Of a stretch of 64,000 bases of DNA, positions 49,701 to 61,479 are shown piece after piece (position 1 is the first letter of the stretch; every line of letters starts with the position of its first letter). Source of the DNA: Lethocerus indicus. Its lineage: Eukaryota; Arthropoda; Insecta; Hemiptera; Belostomatidae. The notes beneath the pieces are model-generated. The model ran no database searches. It was not told the origin of the DNA and worked only from the letters and a program-made list of their open reading frames with translations. The position numbers and the translations under genes were made by a program. The DNA lies in NCBI GenBank assembly GCA_019843655.1, contig JACDQD010000003.1:1177346-1241345 (forward strand), given 5' to 3'.

Positions 49701-50426
49701 TAGGTATATTCCGACCCTGGCTGGCCCAAAAACAGTTATGTTAAACTAAAAAAAAAAAGAAATAAAATAAACTTATACCATTTTTATACCATGTATTCGC
49801 TATTGGAATCGTATGGTTGAAATTGTCCAAATCGTTTTCGGTGGGTACGACCGGCAGCATTATGTCCCCTTCGCCTTCAGCAAAGCCTCTTTTTGTGCGT
49901 CCTATTTTCAATGGGGATGAACTCGGTTCTGAATTCAAACACAGGAGATTTATGTATGACTTCAAAAACCTGAATCACTTCAGTCAGCAGAACAGACGAT
50001 ACATTATTTGTTGAAATTTTATATATAATTTAAATTAAAATTAATTATATACAACTAAATATAAAATACTTAAACTGCAGTATTTCTTCCAACGTTTTCC
50101 ACAGGTCTCCAACGTACCCTCCGGCGTTGTTACGGCGGTCCAATACGATGTAGGGAATTTTCTGTAGAATAGAAAAACTTCTACAGATAATGGGAGATTT
50201 GTATTTGCATAAAAAAAAAAAAATAAATAAAATTTACCTGACTGTAAATTGCCCCAATACGTATACCTTTGATTTTGTCCTTCTGAGTGGCCTTTTCGCG
50301 TTCCATACAGGCGATATGGTTCTGAGGATGGTACTGTTCGGTTCTCTTCTTTAGAATTTCTTTCATCCTGCCGAAAGGCAGAGGATCGGATGAATTTCCA
50401 GAACAATGACGGAAGGACGTCAGGAC
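44389..50426 (-). CDS. Divergent ionotropic (chemo)receptor, 5'-incomplete
   Basis: Nine exons on the minus strand: 50426-50238, 50161-50070, 49969-49790, 48847-48777, 48320-48199, 47004-46787, 45650-45598, 45509-45294 and 44617-44389 (TGA), about 456 residues. Order: KGIRIGAIYSQ opening ligand-binding lobe S1; GGYVGDLWKTLEEIL; AEGEGDIMLPVV; the pore region GNCFLCVLGAVTNQG; transmembrane helix ILNLVNLFFGFLMFSSYSGVLVS... with the SYxxxL motif; lobe S2 (KDYCGWHTVVLETPY); and a last helix (AVALSLVVLLLEILVAG). These fit the insect IR fold, membrane cation channels for odorants, acids or amines. The position usually held by the glutamate-binding Arg in S1 is not Arg. Transmembrane segment 1 was not found, and exon 48847-48777 is one base out of phase. 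Two exon joins are unusual: the 45509 acceptor has a poor pyrimidine tract. The subfamily (IR75-like?) is unproven. Confidence 0.8.
46345..46705. mobile_element. Full-length MITE of the GGCAACTAA family in an IR intron
   Basis: It begins CAGTAATTGCGGAATTCAGC and ends CCGCAATTATTTAGTTGCC; the interior has GAGACGAGGAGCGCTCCGG and GAAACCATCTACGGCTTATC. It is about 360 bp with no coding capacity. Confidence 0.8.
47035..47152 (+). CDS. Unassigned candidate exon, antisense within IR intron
   Basis: The plus-strand frame LWDDMLLSEPYDDRDYYEDE continues PPPQPPPRKSKRKNRPR and ends at a GTATAG donor-like site. Third positions are G/C-rich like real exons here. The minus strand is interrupted. It lies just 5' of IR exon 47004-46787, in the opposite orientation. 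I recognise no family and see no start or partner exon. It could be an exon of a nested gene or a retrocopied fragment. Confidence 0.3.
47290..47720. repeat. Two direct copies of the AGTCCTTCG repeat
   Basis: CCAGAGATTCCAGTCAAAAG and TCCTTCG occur at about 47,290 and 47,592. Between them are AAATTGACCTCAAACAAC and GTTCCACCAGGAGATATCC. Related sequence lies at 44,690-45,260. No gene is seen. Confidence 0.6.
47850..48128. mobile_element. Foldback element in an IR intron
   Basis: ACCTGTTTTGTGGTCTGCG at the left end and CCACAAAACAGGT at the right end define near-complete termini. Arms GTCTTCAGTAGCGCTGTG and CACAGCGCTACTGAAGACG pair exactly. Confidence 0.85.
48895..49745. mobile_element. Foldback element, ~8-copy CACCCAACGAAC array, second foldback
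   Basis: About 48,895-49,060 is a foldback element. About 49,060-49,560 is an array of units with GTTCGTTGGGTGCACTCGC and CCCCTGAGGGTGGTG, the reverse complement of the 14,690-15,470 minisatellite. About 49,555-49,745 is a second, degraded foldback ending TATTCCGACCCTGG. All lie in IR intron 3 (48,848-49,789). Confidence 0.75.
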
Positions 50427-51550
50427 CTGAAAAAATAAATTTTTTACAGAATTTTTTACTATCCGGACAATTGTTACAGCAGTAGAATTATTTTGTATAT
50501 GAAGGAGGCGGCCAGAATAATAATTACGATTGGTAACGCGAAGGAAAAAGAATACGTATTTTAATGATAAATTTTAATTTTATATTTATTGATGATATAT
50601 TTTTAATTTTATTTCTACAGCAGGGTCTTCTGGTGAAAACATCCAGCGTAGCCCAGGATTTTTTTCACGATATTATATGAAATCAATTGGAATAGATTCT
50701 ATGTGTATTTAGTACAGTCTAAAAAAAAGTAAAATAAGTATTCATTTAAATTGACACAAATATATGACGCCATATAAATTAGAAGAAATTGATTATAAAA
50801 CAAAAAAAATATAAATACAATTTATCGATACGAAATTAATTTTATTTTACAAAAATTCATTTTGTCGAGAGATATGCTACTGTTAAAAAATATTAAATTT
50901 TTATAGCTCACTTATATCTAGCTACTTAGGTAAAAATTTTAAATTTAACTTATCGCCTGTTAATTTCACTGAACCTGCTAGAGTACAGACTTCATACATT
51001 TTACAATTTTAGAATTTAAAAATTTTGTTCAATATTCGACATGTTCAAATATGCCATTGTAAATTGTGAATTTACAAAAAAAAAATTTTTTTTGTAAAGT
51101 GAACCTACTTGTAGAAGTTGTAGATTATATATAACATAATTTTCTTTTGGGATAAATATTTATTAGGGGGCCACAAAAAATATGCTTCGGCTACACCACT
51201 TTGAATTCGGGGGTTTACGACGCCGAAAATAAAACTAAAAAAAATGTTTCACGCTATAATCAATTTAATCAATTTCCGTGAAATAAATTGTAACGAACTT
51301 ACACAAATCAGTATAATATGAATGGTAAGAAGTCTTGTCATTGCGGAAGGCCGAATGAATGGCGTTTTACTGTGGGTTTTAACCGACAGAGCCAAAATTC
51401 AGCGATTTCAGAATTCAATAATACAACAATGGGCTTGAGATCGATTCAATCTCGATAGCCGAATCCTTAATAAGTGCGCCACGAATTTGTCAGAAGTAAG
51501 ATAACGAATCATATTTGTAGATCAATCACTCGTTAATGTCAGATGAATTC
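50427..51550. other. A/T-rich spacer without recognised genes
   Basis: Upstream of the first IR exon I find no exon, start codon context or named repeat. The missing N-terminal exon(s) of the receptor may lie here or beyond the satellite. Confidence 0.45.
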
Positions 51551-51552
51551 GA

Positions 51553-54500
51553 CAATGAATAACGAACTGAGCCTGTGGCAGTGGGTTTATTTTGAAGCAT
51601 TTCTGCTTGTGGCAAAACTCAATTTTTATTTATCACAAAAAATGCAGTAATTTCAAGGGGAAAATTAAGACAAGTTGTGCAACTAATAAAACGCATAATT
51701 ATGTATAAACAAAATAAAAATAAAGACTACAGCCCCGAATAATGAACTGAGCACGTGGCAGTGGGTTTATTTTGAAGCATTTCTGCTTGTGAAAAACTCA
51801 ATTTTATTTATCACAAAAAATGCAGGAATTTCAAGGGAAAATTAAGATGGGTGCAACTAATAAAACGCATAATTATGTATAAAAAAAATGAAAATAAAGA
51901 CTACAGCCCCGAATAATGAACTAAGCATGTGGCAGTGGGTTTATTTTGAAGCATTTCTGCTTGTGAGAAAACTCAATTTTTATTTATCACAAAAAATGCA
52001 GGAATTTCAAGGGGAAAATTAAGACAAGTTGTGCAACTAATAAAACACATAATTATGTATAAAAAAAATGAAAATAAAGACTACAGCCCCGAATAATGAA
52101 TTAAGCACGTGGCAATGGGTATATTTTGAAGCATTTCTGCTTGTGAGAAAACTCAATTTTCATTTATCACAAAAAATGCAGGAATTTCAACGGAAAATTA
52201 AGACAAGTTGTGCAACTAATAAAACACATAATTATGTATAAAAAAATGAAAATAAAGACTACAGCCCCGAATAATGAACTAAGCATGTGGCAGTGGGTTT
52301 ATTTTGAAGCATTTCTGCTTGTGAGAAAACTCAATTTTTATTTATCACAAAAAATGCAGTAATTTCAACGGGAAATTAAGACAAGTTGTGCAACTAATAA
52401 AACACATAATTATGTATAAACAAAATGAAAATAAAGACTACAGCCCCGAATAATGAACTGAGCATGTGGCAGTGGGTTTATTTTGAAGCATTTCTGCTTG
52501 TGAGAAAACTCAATTTTTATTTATCACAAAAAATGCAGGAATTTCAATGGGAAAATTAAGACAAGTTGTAACTAATAAAACACATAATTATGTATAAAAA
52601 AAATGAAAATAAAGACTACAGCCCGAATAATGAATTAAGCATGTGGCAGTGGGTTTTTTGAAGCATTTCTTTGTGGGAAACTCAATTTTTATTTATCACA
52701 AAAATGCATTAATTTCAACGGGAAATTAAGACAAGTTGTGCAACTAATAAAACAATTTATGGGTAAACAAAATGAAAATAAAGACTACAGCCCGAATAAT
52801 GAACTGGCATGGCAGTGGGTTTATTTTGAAGCATTTCTGCTTGTGAGAAAACTGAATTTTTATTTATCGCAAAAAAATGCAGAATTTCAATGGAAATTTA
52901 GACAAGTTGTGCAACTAATAAAATACATAATTATGTATAAAAAAATGAAAATAAAGACTACATTTGAATAATGAATTAAGCACCTGGCAGTGGGTTTATT
53001 TTGAAGCATTTCTGCTTGTGGAAAACTCAATTTTATTTATCGTAAAAAAATGCAGGAATTTCAACAGGAAAATTAAGACAAGTTGTGCAACTAATAAAAC
53101 ACATAATTATGTGTATAAAAATGAAAATAAAGACTACGCCCCGAATAATGAATTAAGCACCTGGCAGTGGGTTTTATTTTGAAGCATTTCTGCTTGTGAG
53201 AAAACTCAATTTTATTTATCGTAAAAAAATGCAGTAATTTCAACGGGAAAAGGATAAGACAAGTTGTGCAACTAATAAAACACACGATTATGTATAAAAA
53301 AATGAAAATAAAGACTACAGCCCGAATAATGAACTGAGCATGTGGCGGTTTATTTTGAAGCATTTCTTGTAGAAAACTCAATTATTTATCACAAAAATGC
53401 AGGAATTTCAAAGGAAATTAATTCAAGTTGTACAACTAATAAAACACGATTATGTATAAAAATGAAAATAAAGACTACAGCCCCGAATAATGGACTGAAA
53501 CATGCATGGCAGTGGGTTTATTTTGATTGCATTTCTGCTTGTGAAAACTCAATTTTTATTTATCACAAAAATGCAGTAATTAACGGGAAATTAAGACCAG
53601 TTGTGCAACTAATAAAAACACATAATTATGTATAAAAATGAAAATATAGACTACAGCCCTGAATAATGAATTAGCACGTGGCAGTGGGTTTATTTTGAAG
53701 CATTTCTGCTTGTGAGAAAACTCAATTTTTATTTATCGTAAAAAATGCAGGAATTTCAACAGGAAAATTAAGACAAGTTGTGCAACTAATAAAAACATAA
53801 TTATGTATAAAAAAAAATGAAAATAAAGACTACAGCCCGAATAATGAACACAGGCATGTGGCAGTGGGTTTATTTTGAAGCATTTCTACTTGTGAAAACT
53901 GAATTTTTATTTATCGTAAAAAATGCAGGAATTTCAAAGGAAAATTAAGACAAGTTGTACAACTAATAAAATACATAATTATGCATAAACAAAATGAAAA
54001 TAAAGACTACAGCCCCGAATAATGAATTAAGCATGTAGTGGGTTTATTTTGAAACATTCTGCTTTTGAGAAAAACTCAATTTTATTTATCACAAAAATGC
54101 AGGATTTCAATGGGAAATTAAGACAAGTTGTACAACTAATAAAATACATAATTATGCATAAAAAAAATGAAAATAAAGACTACAGCCCCGAATAATGAAC
54201 TAAGCATGTGGCAGTGGGTTTATTTTGAAGCATTTCTGCTTGTGAGAAAACTCAATTTTTATTTATCACAAAAAATGCAGGAATTTCAACGGAAAATTAA
54301 GACAAGTTGTGCAACTAATAAAACACATAATTATGTATTAAAAAAAATGAAAATAAAGACTACAGCCCGAATAATGAATAAGCATGTGGCGTGGGTTTAT
54401 TTTGAAGCATTTCCTTGTGAGAAAACTCAATTTTATTTATTGTAAAAAATGCAGGAATTTCAACAGGAAAATTAAGACAAGTTGTGCAACTAATAAAACA

Positions 54501-55580
54501 CATAATTATGTATAAAAAAAATGAAAATAAAGTCTACAGCCCCGAATAATGAACTAAGCATGTGGCAGTGGGTTTATTTTGAAGCATTTCTGCTTGTGAG
54601 AAAACTCAATTTTTATTTATCACAAAAAATGCAGTAATTTCAAGGGGAAAATTAAGATAAGTTGTGCATTAATAAAACACATAATTATGTATAAACAAAA
54701 TGAAAATAAAGACTACAGCCCCGAATAATGAAATTTAGCTTGTAAGGGGTTTTATTTGAAGCATTTCTGCTTGTGGAAAACTGAATTTTTATTTATCACA
54801 AAAAATGCAGGAATTTCGACGGAAAATTAAGACAAGTTGTGCAACTAATAAAACACATAATTATGTATAAACAAAATGAAAATAAAGACTACAACCATGA
54901 ATAATGAACTAAGCATGTGGCGGTTTATTTGAAGCATTTCTTGTGGCAAAAACTCAATTTTTTATTTTATACAAAATGCATTGTTCAACGGAAATTAAGA
55001 CAAGTTATGTAACTAATAAAACACATAATTATGGATAAACAAAATGAAAATAAAGCTACAGCCGAATAATGAACTAACTTGCAGTGGCAGCCGGTTTATT
55101 TTGATACATTTCTGCTAGTGAAAGAAACTGAATTTTTATTTATCGCAAAAATGCAGTAATTTCAATGGGAAATTAAGATAAGTTGTGCAACTAATAAAAC
55201 ACATAATTATGTATAAAAATGAAAATAAAGACTACAGCCCCTAATGAATAAGCATATGGCAGTGGGTTTATTTTGAAGCATTCTGCTTGTGAAAACTCAA
55301 TTTTATTTGTCGTAAAAATGCAGTAAATTTCAACAGGAAATTTAGACAAGTTGTGCAACTAATAAAACACATAATTATGTATTAAAAAAAATGAAAATAA
55401 AGTCTACAGCCCCGAATAATGAACCAAGCATGTGGCAGTGGGTTTATTTTGAAGCATTTCTGCTTGTGAGAAAACTCAATTTTTATTTATCACAAAAAAT
55501 GCAGTAATTTCAACGGGAAATTAAGACAAGTTGTGCAAATAATAAAACACATAATTATGCATAAATAAAATGAAAATAAA
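51553..55580. repeat. Satellite array, ~23 monomers of ~176 bp
   Basis: Head-to-tail monomers are marked by CCCGAATAATGAACT, GTGGCAGTGGGTTTATTTTG, AAGCATTTCTGCTTGTGAG, GTTGTGCAACTAATAAAAC and CATAATTATGTATAAA. Full units are about 179 bp; the mean spacing of 23 anchors from about 51,559 to 55,418 is about 175 bp. Many inner units (52,620-54,420 and 54,720-55,320) have small deletions. Frames reading ELSMWQWVYFEAFLLV are open in single units only; each is closed by stops. It is non-coding. Confidence 0.95.
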
Positions 55581-55882
55581 GATTATCATTATTTTTAACA
55601 TAACTAAACTTTTATTTATTTTACAATAAAATTAAAATGTTTTAAATTAATATATAAAATTGAGTTTTAACACCGGGCTTTTATTATTTAATTTTGAGGA
55701 GTTTGTCCCACTGTGAGAGAAAGTCATTTTCCAGCTTTATAAAAAAAAAAAGAAAGAAAAGCTTTCTCATTTCGAGGTCAACTGAGGTATTTTTCCCCGA
55801 GGTATAAATTTTGACTTTCTCTCTACAACTATTACTACTACAATTGTGGATACTTTTTGGAAACTTTTTTTATTAATACGCA

Positions 55883-56220
55883 TTGTACTTAATATATTTC
55901 TTTAACGTTATATAAATTGTACGGATACGAACAGACTGTCTCAATAAATATTTACGGGTATTTATTGGAAATTGGGAGAATCGTAAGATTTTAATCTGTA
56001 ATACCCGAAAGATAATTTGTTTTTTATTATTTGGCCTGGAAATTAACAGGCATTGTACTTTATATATATTTCTTTAACGTTATATAAATTGTACGGATAC
56101 GAACAGACTGTCCCAATAAATATTTACGGGTATTTATTGGAAATTTGGAGAATCGTAAGATCTTTTAATCTGTAATAACCGAAAGATAATTTATTTTTTA
56201 TTGTTTGGCCTGGAAATTAT
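55883..56220. repeat. Two-copy ~169-bp tandem duplication
   Basis: GCATTGTACTTAATATATTT, TTGTACGGATACGAACAGAC and ATATTTACGGGTATTTATTG recur after about 169 bp, each copy ending at TTTGGCCTGGAAATTA. Confidence 0.85.
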
Positions 56221-57108
56221 TTAAAATCAAAATAAAAAAAATTTTACAACATGAGCTAAAAGTACTGCACCGGGGCGCGTAAACAAAAATTAAACTATCA
56301 CAGTTTAAGCGATTTAGTGCTTACCTTAAAAACATGTTTCCTTGGCTAAATAAAATTTGTCTTCAGTCTTCAACAATTATCCTATTTTATTAATTTTTTT
56401 TAACAGAATTTATTGTATGAAAATTAGGACAACTGACGGCCATCTTGAACATTAACCAGCGCTGGGGGGGTTAATTGCAGGGCACAAATTGCCAATTAGT
56501 GGACCAATTAGTGGTTAGAATTAGGAGAAAAGTGTGTAGAATTTGTGTTTTAAAAAATTAAAAAAATTTATTTTCCGGCGATAAGGAATAAATGCGGGGG
56601 AAAAAAATATTACTACTTAGTGAAAACTCAGTGACGTGGTGAAGTTGCCACACCTACTTTCGTATTCGTCGTTCGGCCGTCGGCTGGGGCGGAGTAACGG
56701 CCGAAATTATTATTATTATTATTTTTTTTTATAAATAATTTTAAAGTTTTAAACTGCGATATTGTCTAGTTGGAGAGCGTAAATCGCGTTGGAATATTTT
56801 TTTTAAAAAAAATATCTTTAAAAATTCCCGTCGCACCGAACCGCCGCTGCTGATTCGTCGACTGGGGGTAGGTTTCACCGACGTCAGGTTATGTTTGTTT
56901 CCACTTTCTCTCTATCGAACTGTACTTTGTAATTTGTAGATATTTTTTTTTGGGGGGGGGGCGGCCCCTTCACGAATTGTTAATTCCATTACACAATTCC
57001 TCCCCCTCCTTCCCTCTCTCTCTATCCCCACCGTTATGATCCTCTATCTCGTTTTTTCGACGAGGAGCAGGAGTAGGAGGCTTCATGGTCCACTTATTCG
57101 GTGTTGAA

Positions 57109-58561
57109 TTAAAACCTAATAGGCACGTACGTCCTGTTGACCTTCTTACCTAAATTCTTCGGTTGGGATGCTCCCAAGTTCAAGGCGGCTTCATACCTAC
57201 GCCAGTTGTTGTCCGACTCTCTTACGTTTCGCGTTAAAACCGATGTCGATTTAGCCTCTGTGCCGACACTAATCTACGCTAAACGAAGAGGAAATAAGTG
57301 AGTAACACTTTTACAATTTAGACTTTAGAACGTTTTAATTCCATAACGATTCGTTTTTCCGCTATACTTGGCGATGGCGTCTTTTTTAGAAGTGCTGGAT
57401 CCCCAGTCGATGATTTAAAGCAATTTCTTCTACCTTTTTTTTCGTTATCGTTCGGCCATAAATAACTGTAAATTTAAAAATAATTCCGGTTCCGATAAAT
57501 GGTATTTTAAAAATATCGTTTACCATAAATAATTTCCCGGCCTAACGTTTACTACCAACGATTCCCCGAGGAATCATGAAATTAACAATACCGTTTAAAG
57601 CGGAAATCGCTGCTTTAAATAAAATAAACAACTTTATAATAAATTCCTGTCCGATATCGTCCATGCATATATACTGTGATTTGTCGCTGTGTCAATATTA
57701 TTATATTTTGTAGAGTATATTTAATAGTTGCGTGAATTCGACTGAAGGAAATACAACAGGTCGCCTCATGCAAATATTTTCGCGCTTGCAGTTCGAGGAA
57801 TCGCCGAAATCGCCGAAATTCAATACCGTTTAAAGCGGAAATCGCCGACTTAAATTTTTACAGTATCGAACGCAACTTTTATAATAAATTCCTGTCCGAT
57901 ATCGTCCATCGCATATATATACTGTGATTTGTCGCTGTGTCAATATTATATTTTGTAGAGTAATTTAATAGCTGTGTAGATTCGATACGGAAGGAAATAC
58001 AACAAATCGGTCGCATGATAAATATTTTCGCGGCTTGATCGAACCTAAACGATTCTGGAGAAATCGCCGAAATTTAATACCGTTTAAAGCGGAAATCGCC
58101 GACTTAAATTTTTACAGTATCGAACGCAACTTTTATAATAAATTCCTGTCCGATATCGTCCATCGCATATATATATTGTGATTTGTCAGTGTTATATTTT
58201 GTAGAGTATATTTAATAGTTGTGTAGATTCGATACGGAAGGAAATACAACAAACCGGTCGCCTGATAAATATTTTCGTGGCTTGATCGAACCTAAACGAT
58301 TCTGGAGAAATCGCCGAAATTTAATGCCGTTTAAAGCGGAAATCGCCGACTTAAATTTTTACAGTATCGAACGCAACTTTTATAATAAATTCCTGTCCGA
58401 TATCGTCTATCAAATAAATTGTGATTTGTCAAGTGTTATATTTAACGGTCGCGTAAATTCGATACGCGGAAGGAAATACGACAAACTGTTATAAATAATT
58501 CATTTACGACTACCGAACTCGACAACGATCTGAAGGTCGCGGTCCCCCACTCGTTCCCCAT
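57109..58561 (-). CDS. Small unrecognised gene, two candidate exons
   Basis: The terminal exon 57273-57109 is best supported: a strong acceptor (TTTCCTCTTCGTTTAGCGTAG-like pyrimidine tract) and 54 open codons with NNWRRYEAALNLGASQPKNL and an end at VNRTYVPIRF then TAA. A phase-compatible first exon is 58561-58514 (ATG, MGNEWGTATFRSL, donor GTAGTC), giving about 70 residues. The intron would contain the 245-bp tandem repeat. I do not recognise the family. An AG/GTAAGT donor at about 58,650 on the same strand may belong to an alternative or 5' UTR exon. Confidence 0.35.
57588..58495. repeat. Four-copy ~245-bp tandem repeat
   Basis: CCGTTTAAAGCGGAAATCGC begins units at about 57,592, 57,825, 58,079 and 58,326. 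Each continues with TTTATAATAAATTCCTGTCC, GATATCGTCCATCGCATA and TGTGATTTGTCGCTGTG. The last unit has a long open frame (LNFYSIERNFYNKFLSDIVY) that earlier units do not keep. It is treated as a repeat, not a gene. Confidence 0.8.
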
Positions 58562-58659
58562 TTTCTTAGAAAGAGGATCCAATTTACTGTCGTTGCAGGA
58601 CACTTTTTTTTTTTTATCACTCGCTCATTAACTCCGACCTCCTGTTTTTCAGATAACTT

Positions 58660-59920
58660 ACCTGTCAGCTTTACGTACACCGTCGGGACGTATAACTGTG
58701 CGCTATGCAGGATTATTGTAAATTCTCACGTTGCCACTTGGGCCACACCTTCAGGAGGTATACAGTATATTAGTTTTGTAAAAAAAAGGATATTTAAATT
58801 ATTTTCGTGTACGTTACAGAACGAATATTTGTATCGCGTGTCGAACAAAGGGCGAAATTTTATTCGGTTTTCAACAATTTCAAATGTACATAACGTGTCG
58901 GTCATTTTCTGTAATTTGTCTCGACAGTTTAAAAATGCAACCCGTTTGTATTTATTTCATCCACATTTCGTACATTTATCCGGCGGGATGTAAAAAAACT
59001 GACAAACTGGAACTATTGCATCGCTCCATTCGGTTTATCTTTAATCACGTATTCCCCCGTTTTTTAAAGCGTTCCGAAAATACGTTTTAACAGAGCGTCT
59101 GGGGAAACGGACAATGTTAATTTTTTATAAAAATTTGGAATTGTAATTCCAAAGTTTCGGAATAATTTTGAAAGAAACGCTGCCGTAATCTCGTTCCCGT
59201 GATCCCCTGACAGCGTATTTAGCATACCGGCTTGAGTTTGAATAGCACTTTGCAAGTCTAATGTTGTTCGAAAATATAACGTCGTCTTCGAATCGTCACT
59301 ATTTCTAAACCGACAGTTTTGACATTTACATACGTAACGCGTTTTTTGGTTCTGTCGATCGCAGGTGAAGGCGTTTTAAATTCAGTCCAATTTCGTACTC
59401 CCGCCGAGAAACATACAGACCAACAACGTACGCTTATTTATTTTTCACGTTATTTCTGTTTAAAATTTCGTTAATTAAACCGAATAATTATAGCTTTTTT
59501 CGTGGCGAAACCGGGGCATAAATCTTAATAATATTGTCGAGAGGACCGATATCGGTAACAATTTTTTTTTCTCCATTCGCATTTATAGGTCTATAATTGC
59601 TCATTTTTCGTGCCAATAATTTTTTCGGATTTAAAATAAAAATTCGGCCCGTAGAGGTTTAAACCGGGTATTTGTCAAATTTTTTTTTTCGATAGTATCC
59701 CTTTTGGTATTTATTTTTTTTTCTGGTCTGGTCGTTTTAACGTTTAGATTCCTGTTGATACAGAATCGGACCCGTGAAATTCTTTACCCGACTATATAAA
59801 ATAGAATGGTGATACAAAGTCTTTCATTGACGCGGTATCGTCTATATCTCTGATATGACTAAACCGGTGTGGTCGACAATCAATGTTAGTTTCTCGAGTC
59901 GTAAATTCGTTAACCGTTTC
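58660..59920. other. Spacer upstream of HMG-CoA synthase, nothing recognised
   Basis: A/T-rich sequence with scattered CpG. I see no exon of the synthase, no RNA gene and no named repeat. Confidence 0.4.
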
Positions 59921-59928
59921 TGCAGCAG

Positions 59929-60258
59929 GGATGTATTATTGGCGGCGTCGGCATTCACGCCGTGACACGCGGTCGCCCTCTGTCGCCGACCAGTCAGAAT
60001 TGGAGGCGTACGACAGAGTGTCGGCCGGCAAATACACGCTCGGCCTCGGCCAACGGAGGATGGGCTTCTGTACGGACAGGGAGGACATAAATTCGCTCTG
60101 TCTAACCGCCGTCAGCCGGCTGGTCGAGAAAACCGGAATTTCTTATCGCGACATCGGCCGGCTCGAGGTCGGCACCGAAACTCTCATCGACAAGAGTAAA
60201 AGCGTCAAGACGGTACTGATGCAGCTGTTCGAAGCCAGCGGCAACTTTGATGTCGAAG
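59929..60258 (+). CDS. HMGCS1: Hydroxymethylglutaryl-CoA synthase, N-terminal exon only
   Basis: One exon with acceptor CTGCAG and donor GTTTGT. The protein reads [33 protein letters not shown], then [18 protein letters not shown] and LMQLFEASG, close to the N-terminal third of HMG-CoA synthase. The enzyme condenses acetyl-CoA with acetoacetyl-CoA in the mevalonate pathway and contains the catalytic Glu of RLEVGTET. The catalytic Cys (in NACYGG) belongs to the next exon, which does not occur between here and the gap at 61,380. At the 5' end, VGIHAV and the [11 protein letters not shown] segment lie in different frames, suggesting another small indel. Family firm; cytosolic versus other paralogue unresolved. 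Confidence 0.88.
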
Positions 60259-60467
60259 GTTTGTGAATAGGTTTGTGCTTTTTGAGGTATCCCTTTTCGA
60301 TACTGCTACCTTTAAACAACCTGTTAATTGGTTCTGGCTTTTTTACCATCTTCTCGGTAGCATTCTGTTCTCGATACCTTGTCAGTTACCGACGACAGGC
60401 TCCGAACAATGTTACTATTATACCTTTAGCGCTGTATTCTCAAGCGGAATGACTTCGTGATTTTTGT

Positions 60468-60592
60468 AGGTTAGGTGATGTTTCTCCTGCGGTTTGGTCT
60501 TTCGTTAGATCGGTTTCAGTGCCGCGCTCTCGCCGTCTTCAGGAGCGCTCTGTCGGTCGGGACAGAAACATAAATACAAAACAGGTATATTA
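60468..60592. mobile_element. Short foldback fragment
   Basis: GGTTTGGTCTTTCGTTAGATCGG-type left arm with CGTCTTCAGGAGCGCTC, and the end ACAAAACAGGTATATTAAAA. The right arm is mostly deleted. Confidence 0.6.
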
Positions 60593-61379
60593 AAACTATT
60601 TTTTTTTTTAACGACGGAAGATCGAAAAATATATATAAAAAAAATATATTTGTCTCTCAGCCCAGGGGTTATAAGATAATCAAGGTTAAAACATGGAAGA
60701 TCCGACGAACAAAATCATTTTTAAACCCTTTACATAATGCGCTTATTAAATAAAGAACGCGTTTTGTTGTATCTTAATTACAGAAAAACCATTAATTAGT
60801 GTGATAAATCCCGGGAACTAATTGTCTTTTAGATAACCGTGATAGTGTTAATATTTAGTTAATTGTTAGTTGAGTAAATTATTTAATAGTGAAGTAGTTT
60901 TTGAACTTCGGTTCTTGTCGACGACTCTGCCGGTAATTTCATTAATGTATTTACCGTAGAGTTCGACCTGTATTTGAATGGACGCTTCACATATTGTCTC
61001 GATGGAATTGTCGAAACATTGCTCCTCATTATTTTCTCGATTGAATCCTCCAACAAATGTATTGTATTAGCGGTAACCCGAAAGTTATCGACGTTTTGAC
61101 TTTGGAATTAATTTTATTTCGCTAAAAAAGAAACTTTACTTACACTTTTTTTTCTGGCAAATTGTCGATTACTTTCGGGCACACCTAATATTTTAATCAC
61201 TAGGAATATTAAAGGAGTCGAATCCAGTTCTGAAGGTGAGAAAATAAATGAATCGGTGGAGGAAAATTAATTTGAGCAATTATTCCAAGGCCTTTGGAGT
61301 TGGGGAAAAAAAAAACTGAATAATCTTTCAATAATTTGTTTGTTCCATTTTCTTCTATGCGGATTAGACCTTATTTAAA

Positions 61380-61479
61380 NNNNNNNNNNNNNNNNNNNNN
61401 NNNNNNNNNNNNNNNNNNNNNNNNNNNNNNNNNNNNNNNNNNNNNNNNNNNNNNNNNNNNNNNNNNNNNNNNNNNNNNN
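61380..61479. other. Assembly gap of exactly 100 N
   Basis: One hundred N separate the HMG-CoA synthase side from the condensin side. This length is the conventional placeholder for a gap of unknown size, so distance and order across it are uncertain. Confidence 0.97.

Noticed and set aside
51540..55600. Array of regularly spaced repeats resembling CRISPR, or a repeated small gene (MWQWVYFEAFLLV)
   Set aside because: Units are about 176 bp with no repeat/spacer division, the host is eukaryotic, and stops close the frame in every monomer. It is a satellite.
58219..58494. 91-residue frame (PDKYFRGLIEPKRFWRNRRN...)
   Set aside because: It is open only in the last units of the 245-bp tandem repeat; the same phase is broken in earlier units, whose spacing is not a multiple of three.
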